From a virus: 23,971 nt of DNA. Shown here one piece after another: positions 15,201 to 22,082 of the stretch; positions within the stretch are counted from its first letter, which is position 1, and each line of letters opens with the position of its first letter. Where the stretch lies: the IMG/VR virus record IMGVR_UViG_3300008266_000461, positions 1 to 23,971 of that record. One strand, given 5' to 3'. Made by a program: the position numbers and the translations under genes. The notes beneath the pieces are model-generated. The model ran no database searches. It saw only the letters and a program-made list of their open reading frames with translations, and was not told where the DNA came from.

Positions 15201-16654
15201 GTTGTAGTGTTGATCCTAAAATATTTTTTGAAAATTTAGGGGAATCAAATAGTTACCAAATAAATGCAATTAATGGCACCTCTCCTTTAACTATTAGTGG
15301 ATCAGGAACTATGGGATATCCTATCACTAGTAGCAATATATTAAATATATTTAATACAGAAATTGAAGACCCCAATAATATTTTCACCCCAGGTACTATA
15401 TTTACTCCTCCTACATATTCTGTACAAGAATCTGGTGATTATAGGGTACAAGCTTCATTTGCTGTGTCTGCAAGTGTAGTAGGAGGGACTACTTACTTAA
15501 CTGGGTCTTTAATACTTTTTAAAAATGGAACTGAACTTCTTCGAGATACCTATAATCTTGATCTAGTAGCAGATCCTGCCATTAATACAGGTTCACTAAT
15601 AACTGGATTTTACAGTAGCCCCGGGGGGAATGCTAATTTAACTTATACTAATTTTATATTCACCGGTAGAAGTCTTCGCTTTGGGGCAACAAGTTATCCG
15701 GCAGGAACTAAATTATATAGATATACTACCCAAGTATTTGGATCTGCAGATACTAGTGATTCTAATAATTGTACTGTATCAAATCCTCAATCCACACCTT
15801 TTTATTTAGTATCAAATATTGATCCTTCTCCTTTTCCTGCAACTAGTTTAGGATGCGTAAATGGTATAGTCCAATACAATACCGGAATAAATAATCTTTA
15901 TTCTATTTATGATCCCGAAGCAGCAGATATTAGCTCCGATTCAGCCTTATTTAATATTAATAGGCCCGTTTCCTTTCCTGTAAGTAATTTAGCTGTAAAT
16001 GATAAATTATCTCTAATATTTAATATTTCCGCTAGTAATTCTAATTTTACAGCATCATTAACAGAAGGAAGTTTAGTAATTAGTTCTTTAGCCACATCAA
16101 CAGGATATGCTTCTACTACTTGCCCTTATTTTAATTCTTCTTCTATATCTGCTTCTATAGCTTCTGGCAATAGAAATGTAATTACCTTTAATTCGGGTAT
16201 AAGTAATTTTCATAATAGAAATTATCAATTTGTTCCTAACCCATTAACAGGCTCTTTAAATAGTCTATATCCAATATATGGAGATGTTGATTATTCTTTC
16301 TCTATTAAACCCTATGATATAGTATTAACTTACCTATCAGATAATACCTATGTTGAATCTAGAGTATTAAGTTCATCTATATCTGCTAGTTTACTACAGT
16401 TATATTTAGATAATACCTTATCTAATCTGTATGCTAGTAATTTACAATCTAGTTCATATCAACGCTTTTTAATATTAAAACGTGTTGAAGATGAAACAAA
16501 TGCTCACCTAACCTTTAGAAAAAGACCAGGTAAAACATCGTATGGTTTTACAATACCATCAAACATTGCTACTAATTTCTTAGATAATATTGATACAATA
16601 ACTAAAGAAGTAAAACAAAAATTATTGGCTGATCAACAGGGAATCACATCATAA
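12200..16654 (+). CDS. Very large tail/baseplate structural protein (1484 aa)
   Basis: The largest gene in the window. The protein is rich in Ser, Asn, Thr and Tyr and mostly beta, with a more helical middle. Several segments recall very large structural proteins of marine T4-like phages (family memory): YKRIYHNLPLLLKTKGTTYG (about 535-554), FGITSSILNVKEYGG (about 563-577) and LFKMLKDFVPARANLSTG (about 703-720). Its place after gp6 suggests the gp7-like wedge or a protein that connects wedges to fibres. T4 gp7 is 1032 aa. The C-terminal 500 residues are beta-rich and low in charge, as in receptor-binding or decoration domains. There is no signal peptide. The exact role is uncertain. Confidence 0.7.
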   Translation: MADNIKIIGEILNTQQVSRYEDADLNLLSPQLLKEDFGQQNDYIEYFVYDAGNNLLNINYSYKDFKSPSTSYINPIDGTLPIIEIDPVTDLQNLGYSSGEFTVQYNFFNNQVSNPNAELFLKEISSDRTEIRVGSTILTNKEIETAALSLINAYTGSTYFVDYLINFGNNEQVVAVNVALNRIDSGYEILFKLYQPLPSTIEDKSTLWVVQEKVNPYVFNINLDKFVIPAPGPQLRGPNFSIDISNQNNIATSYQTYEGLVNSLQNVSSSYHQLLNLITSQSIDINTNYTNFSNFVFFSSAEQRIIKFYNKVKEIEDYTNNISVYTSLTSSRPNLTNDLNSATASINNIISNFDGFEYYLYFESGSTLISSEDFGINPYPKSTSTKPFTLQSTGSINASLWYNSAIIKAINYDEQNQNNLVYTIPTFIQDDDNNTPYFTFLNMVGHYFDNIWIYLQAITDINLANNNLEQGVSKDLVYTVLQSLGTKLYNKYGDSETDLFLVGQDSGSANFDNNFTPTGSYLNNIPRKDLLAETYKRIYHNLPLLLKTKGTTYGLQTLISTFGITSSILNVKEYGGDLKVNMLDEYNNDKIRIVTNSIASGSVLSPFISLQTNPSISQLRTTDYHYVDVSFSPETQIDTYASASIAIAKPNWSLDNIIGDPNYLYSGSYTELDIDKNTYYNFNPSYMDYAGFIRLIQFFDNSLFKMLKDFVPARANLSTGITISSPVLERNKFVYSNPSSTSKIEVNEGIIEGPTIGTEYTDIYQHLTGSRVAYYTGEFEGDVVDYSDIFDEVNFNPYLFPTSSIDLNAFNHSDFNVLFNNISSSILSINRKLLEPIYVMNSPLRLAGYSSSYYAELQDSYESLKTHQLSRYEGVKISSLKYNTYTSASSTYNGDISFGKEATINKNTRKIGLFTEIVSSSFLPGRNRLSLKYLVDEFGGLTELNQRNKHWEEVQRTFIAGDYLNVSQFDNQKYGNQKTTDGDKLIFDSGYAYYPIIYFSSCSVDPKIFFENLGESNSYQINAINGTSPLTISGSGTMGYPITSSNILNIFNTEIEDPNNIFTPGTIFTPPTYSVQESGDYRVQASFAVSASVVGGTTYLTGSLILFKNGTELLRDTYNLDLVADPAINTGSLITGFYSSPGGNANLTYTNFIFTGRSLRFGATSYPAGTKLYRYTTQVFGSADTSDSNNCTVSNPQSTPFYLVSNIDPSPFPATSLGCVNGIVQYNTGINNLYSIYDPEAADISSDSALFNINRPVSFPVSNLAVNDKLSLIFNISASNSNFTASLTEGSLVISSLATSTGYASTTCPYFNSSSISASIASGNRNVITFNSGISNFHNRNYQFVPNPLTGSLNSLYPIYGDVDYSFSIKPYDIVLTYLSDNTYVESRVLSSSISASLLQLYLDNTLSNLYASNLQSSSYQRFLILKRVEDETNAHLTFRKRPGKTSYGFTIPSNIATNFLDNIDTITKEVKQKLLADQQGITS

Positions 16655-16668
16655 ATTTAAATTTTTAA

Positions 16669-16678
16669 TATATTTATA
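16669..16678 (+). promoter_or_regulatory. Candidate late promoter box TATATTTATA
   Basis: TATATTTATA 19 nt before ATG 16698, in the 43-nt gap that separates the fibre-type genes from the long baseplate run. Confidence 0.45.
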
Positions 16679-16697
16679 ATATATACAATAAACGAAT

Positions 16698-17360
16698 ATG
16701 GCAATTTTAAATCCTACAACAATTACTGTAGATGCAATATTAACCAAAAAAGGACGTGAATTATTAGCACGTAATGATGGTTCATTCAAAATTACACAAT
16801 TTGCATTAGCTGATGATGAAATCGATTATACCTTATATAATCCAACTCACCCATCTGGTTCTGCATTTTATGGTGAAGCAATTGAAAATGTTCCTGTATT
16901 AGAAGCATTTCCTGATGATTCACAAATAATGCGCTACAAACTTGTAACATTGCCTCGTGGTACTTCTAAGTTACCTGTTATTAATCTTGGATACAATAGT
17001 ATTTCACTTAAACAAGGTGCTTCATTAACAATTACTCCACAAACACTTAATTATTTAGGTGCTACAAGTACATTTGAAGCTAATGGATATGTTGCTACAA
17101 TTGCTGATTCTCGTCTAGTATCTACATTCACTGGAACTGGCATTACAACATCAACACCAATTTCAGGCCTAAATACAACTACAGGAACTGTATTATCAGT
17201 AACACAAGTTGGTACTTCATTTACAATTACAGGCACAACAATTAATACTTTATTTGGATCTAGTTTAACACAATTAGCTACTACTATTACTGTAATTGGT
17301 AGAGATAGTGGTGCTAGAATTACTATTCCTCTTAATATTTTAAAAGTATCAACACTTTAA
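16698..17360 (+). CDS. Virion structural protein (fibre or decoration type)
   Basis: A 220-residue protein. The N-terminal half (1-110) begins MAILNPTTITVDAILTKKGR, an opening that I associate with virion proteins next to fibre genes in marine T4-like phages. The C-terminal half (115-220) is Thr/Ser/Gly-rich beta sequence with repeated threonine strings, resembling an Ig-like or fibre-shaft segment. The codon usage (CGT, GGT) is slightly different from the gene upstream, as in highly expressed genes. There is a 13-nt gap to the next gene. A role in tail fibres or whiskers is inferred. Confidence 0.65.
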   Translation: MAILNPTTITVDAILTKKGRELLARNDGSFKITQFALADDEIDYTLYNPTHPSGSAFYGEAIENVPVLEAFPDDSQIMRYKLVTLPRGTSKLPVINLGYNSISLKQGASLTITPQTLNYLGATSTFEANGYVATIADSRLVSTFTGTGITTSTPISGLNTTTGTVLSVTQVGTSFTITGTTINTLFGSSLTQLATTITVIGRDSGARITIPLNILKVSTL

Positions 17361-17373
17361 TATAATATAAACT

Positions 17374-18378
17374 ATGTCATTTTCAAGATATAATACAGAA
17401 GACCAAGTAGTAAGCTCAGAAACAGTAGTACGTGGAGCCTGGAGTGGAGATAGTTCTCAATTAGGAGCAGGTCAATTTTATACATCTAGTACTTATACTG
17501 AATATTATCTAAATGTATATAATTCTTCTACTACTGAATCTATACAATTTTCTATCCAATATGGTAATTTACAAGGATCAGGATCAAAATTAATTAATAA
17601 TAATGTTCCTGGGTATACTCCTTCTCGTGTTATTTATGGAGAATATAGAAATTTAGTTTATGGAACTGAAGCTACCAATTTTAGCTTTGATAATAGTTCT
17701 ACAACAGCAAATCAAATTTATGTAATTAATGTAGCTCGTGCTCGATATAAAGAATCTTTATTACCTGGTTCTTTTGTTTTAAATCTTCAATCCCCTAGTG
17801 CTAGTGTTACTAATTCTATTACATTAGTAGATGATAGTACTACTACAAATCTAACTCGTTATATTGGAGAAAATAGAGTATATTATATTGTTAGTGGAAG
17901 TACAGCAGGTGTACCTTTAACTTCTACTACTTCTTCCTATTATGGAATGATGTTTCCTGATCTAAATATAATTGTGTTAAATGCAACATCAGGTTCATCT
18001 ACTTCCCTTCTCCCATATCTTACCTCTTCAGTTAATGTAAGCCAAATAACAGCCTCGGCTGCTAATAATAGCTTATTATTATGGAGATCTATTAGCAGCG
18101 GATCTTTATTTAAACTACAATCAGAAGAAACAGTGTCATCAACCTATTTCTTCACACGTGTAAAAAACAGTGAGTTTAACTATACAACTAATCCGTCCAT
18201 TATAGATGATAATGGTAATTTATTATATACTACTTTAATTAACAATCCACAAACATACATTACATCAGTAGGTATGTATAATGATAATAATGAATTATTA
18301 GCTGTAGCTAAATTAAGTAGACCATTAACAAAAGACTTTACAAAAGAAGCCCTAATTAGAATCAAACTAGACTATTAA
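17374..18378 (+). CDS. Fibre-type structural protein A (paralogue pair)
   Basis: A 334-residue, Ser/Thr/Tyr/Asn-rich beta protein with few charges. Its last 30-35 residues contain the module MYNDNNELLAVAK (about 301-313), which is also present at the C-terminus of the next gene. The pair also share the YFFTRVKNSEFNYTTNPSII versus VKESDFNLSYNPSLI stretch just before it. They are therefore diverged tandem paralogues or share a recombined C-terminal domain. A probable role is tail-fibre or whisker protein, with the conserved C-terminus docking onto a common partner. Confidence 0.65.
   Translation: MSFSRYNTEDQVVSSETVVRGAWSGDSSQLGAGQFYTSSTYTEYYLNVYNSSTTESIQFSIQYGNLQGSGSKLINNNVPGYTPSRVIYGEYRNLVYGTEATNFSFDNSSTTANQIYVINVARARYKESLLPGSFVLNLQSPSASVTNSITLVDDSTTTNLTRYIGENRVYYIVSGSTAGVPLTSTTSSYYGMMFPDLNIIVLNATSGSSTSLLPYLTSSVNVSQITASAANNSLLLWRSISSGSLFKLQSEETVSSTYFFTRVKNSEFNYTTNPSIIDDNGNLLYTTLINNPQTYITSVGMYNDNNELLAVAKLSRPLTKDFTKEALIRIKLDY
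18280..18314 (+). repeat. 35-bp exact direct repeat, copy 1
   Basis: Identical over 35 nt to 19216-19250. It encodes the shared NDNNELLAVAK module of the two adjacent fibre-type genes in the same reading frame. The two copies are 936 nt apart. Confidence 0.85.
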
Positions 18379-18381
18379 TGC

Positions 18382-19314
18382 ATGTCTTCATTCAAAAAGC
18401 TAAGCAAATCAGACGTGTCAGTTGTACAATACCCTGCTAATAAGCAGTGGAATATTGCTTCTTCTTCTTTTTCTAGTTATTTAAAAATATATCAAGGTTC
18501 CAATATTACCGGTGCTTTTTCAACTAGTGAAACTACTACTGCTGATAATCAATATCAAAGATTAATATACTCTCAAATAAATCAATTATATTATCAAACC
18601 TATATTTCTCCCCTAAACACATCTTCACTAGCAAATTCAATATACTATGAATCTGCTTCTCAGCAACGCCCAACTGCTTCTTATTTTATATATAATGATA
18701 AAAAAGAATTAATAAAAAATTATCCAACAGGAGTAAATGAAACTGTTCAAGTAATATCTGTTAATCAAAATGTATATGGTAATAAAATATTACCTACTAC
18801 TTTTATTATGTCTTCTTCTGTTTATTTTATTGTTGATGACGGATACGGTAATCTTGTAGATTTAAGAGGAGATATAGATAGATATATTAATATTAATTAT
18901 TTTGATTATGAAGGTTATTTTGTTGAAAATGTAGTAACTCCTGAAAATTATATAGGGAATATATTTTATGCTCAAGGATTAGCTGTTATAACAAATCAAG
19001 AATTATCAACAGCTCCTGAAACAAATGGCTGGCAAATTTCTTTTAAAAATGAACATACTATTTATGAACATGAAGTGCGTTGTTTAGTAAAAGAAAGTGA
19101 TTTTAATTTATCTTACAACCCATCACTTATAACAGGCAGCTACACAGGTAGTGTTTTAAGAGACTTTGCTACTGGTTCTGATTTTTATACTTATGCTACT
19201 GCTTTAGGATTATACAATGATAATAATGAATTATTAGCTGTAGCTAAATTTGGTAAACCCATGTTAATGTCTCCTGACACTGACATGACTTTTGTTGTGA
19301 AATATGATACCTAA
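18382..19314 (+). CDS. Fibre-type structural protein B (paralogue pair)
   Basis: A 310-residue beta-rich protein beginning MSSFKKLSKSDVSVVQYPAN. The middle contains a distinct acidic stretch (VDDGYGNLVDLRGDIDRYIN, about 152-171). Its end carries LYNDNNELLAVAKFGKP, homologous to the end of protein A. The gene follows protein A after 3 nt. Its 3' end is overlapped by 11 nt by the GIY-YIG endonuclease gene in another frame. From memory, proteins with this N-terminus are virion components of marine T4-like phages. The function as a fibre or adaptor is inferred. Confidence 0.65.
   Translation: MSSFKKLSKSDVSVVQYPANKQWNIASSSFSSYLKIYQGSNITGAFSTSETTTADNQYQRLIYSQINQLYYQTYISPLNTSSLANSIYYESASQQRPTASYFIYNDKKELIKNYPTGVNETVQVISVNQNVYGNKILPTTFIMSSSVYFIVDDGYGNLVDLRGDIDRYININYFDYEGYFVENVVTPENYIGNIFYAQGLAVITNQELSTAPETNGWQISFKNEHTIYEHEVRCLVKESDFNLSYNPSLITGSYTGSVLRDFATGSDFYTYATALGLYNDNNELLAVAKFGKPMLMSPDTDMTFVVKYDT
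19216..19250 (+). repeat. 35-bp exact direct repeat, copy 2
   Basis: Identical over 35 nt to 18280-18314, in frame in the second fibre-type gene. Confidence 0.85.
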
Positions 19315-19735
19315 ATGGAAAAGTTGGGACACACCTAATCCCGAAAAATATTATGGTTTTGTTTATAAAATTACCAATCTAAAAACAGGTAAATTTTATA
19401 TTGGTAAAAAAGTATTTTGGAATAATAAAAAACACAAACTCACCAAAAAACAGTTAGCTGAACAAACAGGCCCAGGCCGTAAACCAACTCACGAAGTAAT
19501 TCGTACTGAAAGTAATTGGCAAAAATATTGGGGCTCAAATAAACAATTACTTGCTGATATTAAAGAACACGGTGAGGAAAATTTTGAGCGTTGGGTTTTA
19601 ATACAATGCAAAACCAAAAAAGCATTAACATATTACGAAATGCATTTCCAGTGTAAAGAAGAAGTTTTAATTGGAAAGGACAGATCATATAACGATAATA
19701 TATTAGGTAAATTCTTTACTAAAGACTTGTTGTAG
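19304..19735 (+). CDS. GIY-YIG endonuclease (Seg-like)
   Basis: A 143-residue single-domain nuclease. The GIY-YIG core is present as YGFVYKITNLKTGKFYIGKK (17-36), with the first element written YGFVY and the second FYIGKK. The basic region 40-63 (KKHKLTKKQL and PGRKPTHEVIR) contributes to DNA binding, and SNWQKYWGSN (66-75) is a further conserved element. Cyanophages and pelagiphages carry similar free-standing enzymes, often considered homing endonucleases that spread their flanking DNA. It starts inside the end of the upstream fibre gene (11-nt overlap) and ends 26 nt before the primase gene. I cannot see whether it is a mobile homing enzyme or a domesticated host-DNA nuclease. Confidence 0.85.
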   Translation: MIPKWKSWDTPNPEKYYGFVYKITNLKTGKFYIGKKVFWNNKKHKLTKKQLAEQTGPGRKPTHEVIRTESNWQKYWGSNKQLLADIKEHGEENFERWVLIQCKTKKALTYYEMHFQCKEEVLIGKDRSYNDNILGKFFTKDLL

Positions 19736-19758
19736 GCAAAGTTATTTCGTATATTGAG
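19727..19758 (+). promoter_or_regulatory. Candidate promoter of the primase gene
   Basis: TTG (19727-19729), 20 nt, then TATATTGAG (19750-19758), only 3 nt before ATG 19762. It matches the element before the sigma gene at 3832-3864 in -7 sequence and spacing. The short leader means the transcript could start inside the gene, so a weaker interpretation (initiation-region sequence) must be kept. Confidence 0.35.
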
Positions 19759-19761
19759 GTT

Positions 19762-20703
19762 ATGGATAATACAGCTCTCCTATTTTTAGTGGAATCCGTA
19801 CTAGGCAAAGGACAATCTACAAGCAAAGGTAACTATGCTTTTAAATGTCCCTTCTGCACCCACCATAAAAACAAAATGGAAATTAACTTACGTACTACTG
19901 AAAAACGTGAGAATTTTTGGCATTGTTGGGTGTGTGGTGCTAAAGGTAAATCGTTGCTTTCATTATTTAAGAAAATTAAAGCACCACAAAATAAAATTGC
20001 TGAATTAAATATTTTAATAGTCCCTAACAAGAAAGAAATTAGTATATCTTCAGATATACTTGAACTTCCTAAAGAATTTATATCTTTTTCAAATATAACT
20101 GAAGATAGAATTATACAAATTGAAGCAAAACATGCTTTGAAATTCCTTAAAAAACGTGGTATAACACAAAACGATATTATAAAATATAATATTGGTTTTT
20201 GTAAAGAAGGTAAATATGAAGGTCGTGTTATTATACCTTCATACGATGCTAACACTAAATTAAATTATTTTATAGCACGTGACTATAAAGAAACATCATC
20301 ACAAAAATATAAAAATCCTCCTGCATCCGCTAAAGATGTTATCGGGTGGGAGTTATTTATAAATTGGGATGCACCAATTATTCTTGTTGAAGGAATATTT
20401 GATGCTCTCACTATTAAACGAAATGTTATTCCTTTATTTGGTAAAGTAATACACGGTAAGTTAATGGAAAAATTAGTTAAAGCCTCTGTTGATAGAATTT
20501 ATATTGCTTTAGATGCTGACGCTAGGCGCGATGCTTTGAAACAAGCTGAAATGCTTATGTCGTATGGTAAAGAAGTATACCTTGTTGAAATGGAAGGTAA
20601 AGACGCTAATGAAATTGGTTTTGAACAATTCCTTAACACTCTTGAGCAAACAAAACCTCTGAATTTACAGAGCTTGCTTGAGAAAAAATTACAATTAATA
20701 TGA
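19762..20703 (+). CDS. DnaG-type primase (CHC2 zinc finger and TOPRIM)
   Basis: A 313-residue primase of the T4 gp61/DnaG class, which makes RNA primers for lagging-strand synthesis. The zinc-binding domain is at residues 28-61: C29PFC32 and C55WVC58, with H35 nearby. A middle DnaG-like catalytic-core segment follows (RVIIPSYDANTKLNYFIARD, 155-174). The TOPRIM domain has the metal-binding glutamate E210 (ILVEGIFDAL) and the D251xD253 pair (IALDADARRDA), then KDANE. It is about the length of T4 gp61 (342). It starts a packed replication cluster, overlapping the methyltransferase gene by 4 nt (ATGA). No helicase domain is fused, and no helicase is present in this window. Confidence 0.9.
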   Translation: MDNTALLFLVESVLGKGQSTSKGNYAFKCPFCTHHKNKMEINLRTTEKRENFWHCWVCGAKGKSLLSLFKKIKAPQNKIAELNILIVPNKKEISISSDILELPKEFISFSNITEDRIIQIEAKHALKFLKKRGITQNDIIKYNIGFCKEGKYEGRVIIPSYDANTKLNYFIARDYKETSSQKYKNPPASAKDVIGWELFINWDAPIILVEGIFDALTIKRNVIPLFGKVIHGKLMEKLVKASVDRIYIALDADARRDALKQAEMLMSYGKEVYLVEMEGKDANEIGFEQFLNTLEQTKPLNLQSLLEKKLQLI

Positions 20704-21254
20704 TAGAAATTTTAAATTACACCCCAATTGAAAGAGACAACCCAAAAGTACTAAATGTAATTACTGCTTGGGGAGATATTCCAACTATTTTAAAAGATTT
20801 AATTAAAAAATTTAATATTAATACTGAAAAGGCTCTTGAGTTTGGTGTACATCATGGATATTCAACTTCTGCTTTGGCAAATTATTTTAAAGAAGTAGTA
20901 GGAGTAGATACTTTTGTAGGGGATATTCATGCTGGAATAGAAGATAATTTTTTTGAAAGAACAAAAAATAATTTAAAAGATTATACAAATGTAAAATTAA
21001 TTGAATCTTCTTATCAAGATTATATTTTAAACAAAACCGAAAAATATAACCTAATTCATATTGATATAGTACATACATATGAAGATACTTATGCTTGTGG
21101 AGAATGGGCTGTGAATAATGCTGATGTTGTAATATTCCATGACACTGAATCCTTCCCAGAGGTAAAACAAGTATGTATAGATTTAGCAACAAAATACAAT
21201 TTATCTTTTTACAACTATTATCCTTCTCATGGGTTGGGTATCTTAACTAAATAA
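20700..21254 (+). CDS. Class I SAM-dependent methyltransferase
   Basis: A 184-residue protein with a Rossmann-type SAM domain: motif I ALEFGVHHGYST (45-56), acidic motif II VVGVDTF with D70, and LIHIDIVHTYEDTY (118-131) with VVIFHDT (143-149), the pattern of Methyltransf_24-like enzymes that modify small molecules or sugars. There is no DNA-methylase (D/N)PPY motif, so it is unlikely to be a DNA adenine/cytosine-N4 methylase. It is coupled to the primase (4-nt overlap) and lies 10 nt before the nuclease gene. Possible substrates are nucleotides, surface glycans or a protein; the sequence does not say. Confidence 0.8.
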   Translation: MIEILNYTPIERDNPKVLNVITAWGDIPTILKDLIKKFNINTEKALEFGVHHGYSTSALANYFKEVVGVDTFVGDIHAGIEDNFFERTKNNLKDYTNVKLIESSYQDYILNKTEKYNLIHIDIVHTYEDTYACGEWAVNNADVVIFHDTESFPEVKQVCIDLATKYNLSFYNYYPSHGLGILTK

Positions 21255-21264
21255 TATTATTACT

Positions 21265-22050
21265 ATGATTGATAGACACGTTAATGTCATAAAAGACCCT
21301 AAAATTAAGCGCATCGTTGAATATACCCAGGGAGATAAGCAAGTAAATGTTTTAGATTCTCGATTTTACAGACGCAACGACAAATATTACCCCTCAGTAA
21401 CATCAGTACTAAATTATTTCCCTAAAAATCAATTTTTCCATAATTGGTTAAAAGATGTAGGACACAATTCAGATATCATTGCTTCAAAAGCAGCATCCGA
21501 AGGTACACAAGTACATACTGCTATTGATCGTTTTTTGAATGGTGAAGAAATTAATTGGTTAGATGAAAACGGAAGAGCAGAATATAGTTTAGAAGTTTGG
21601 AAAATGATTCTTAAATTTGCCGCATTTTGGAACACACACAAACCAGAACTAATTGCTACAGAATACCATTTATTCTCAGACGCTCACGAATATGCTGGTA
21701 CTGCTGACTTGATTGTTAGATTAAATGATCAAGTTTGGTTACTTGACATTAAAACATCAAATTCACTTCATACATCATATGATTTGCAATTAGCAGCATA
21801 CGCTGTTGCTTGGAATGAAACACACGATACTCTTATTGAACGTACAGGTATTTTGTGGTTAAAAGCAGCTACTCGTGGTGAAGGTAAAAAAGATGCAATT
21901 CAAGGTAAAGGATGGCAATTAAAATCATCAGACAATATTGCTACTAATTTTACTATGTTCAAAAATATATATGAAATTTATAAGCTTGAAAACCCAGATT
22001 TTAAGCCTATGACGGAGTTATTACCCACGAGTATTAAACTAAATGGATAA
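21265..22050 (+). CDS. PD-(D/E)XK (RecB-like) nuclease
   Basis: A 261-residue nuclease of the PD-(D/E)XK superfamily, RecB/Cas4-type. The motif series is visible: H84 in EGTQVHTAID, E133 in ATEYHLFS, D148 in GTADLIV, D161-I-K163 in LLDIKTS, and the Q-x3-Y motif Q175LAAY179. D148, D161 and K163 would bind the catalytic metal. There are no Cys clusters for an iron-sulfur site as in Cas4/AddB. In T4-like phages such enzymes act as exonucleases in recombination, replication or host-DNA degradation. The gene follows the primase and methyltransferase, indicating a replication/repair module. Confidence 0.9.
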   Translation: MIDRHVNVIKDPKIKRIVEYTQGDKQVNVLDSRFYRRNDKYYPSVTSVLNYFPKNQFFHNWLKDVGHNSDIIASKAASEGTQVHTAIDRFLNGEEINWLDENGRAEYSLEVWKMILKFAAFWNTHKPELIATEYHLFSDAHEYAGTADLIVRLNDQVWLLDIKTSNSLHTSYDLQLAAYAVAWNETHDTLIERTGILWLKAATRGEGKKDAIQGKGWQLKSSDNIATNFTMFKNIYEIYKLENPDFKPMTELLPTSIKLNG

Positions 22051-22055
22051 TACGT

Positions 22056-22082
22056 ATGCGTGAAACAAAATCACTCGTTTGA
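22056..22082 (+). CDS. 8-codon leader ORF overlapping the receptor start
   Basis: ATG at 22056 opens an 8-codon ORF (MRETKSLV) whose TGA (22080-22082) overlaps the TTG at 22079, giving TTGA. This geometry is that of stop-start reinitiation. It may let a weak TTG start be used, or hold receptor expression low. There is no other evidence that it is translated. Confidence 0.35.
   Translation: MRETKSLV

Noticed and set aside
14287-18365. Several 61-66 aa minus-strand ORFs within the large structural genes
   Set aside because: Antisense shadows of Ser/Thr/Asn-rich coding sequence, with no supporting leader or motif.
19833-20255. Minus-strand ORF of 140 aa
   Set aside because: Lies wholly inside the primase gene opposite its zinc finger; no recognisable domain and no initiation leader.
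20887-21192. Minus-strand ORF of 101 aa
   Set aside because: Low-complexity Leu/Tyr/His antisense of the methyltransferase gene.
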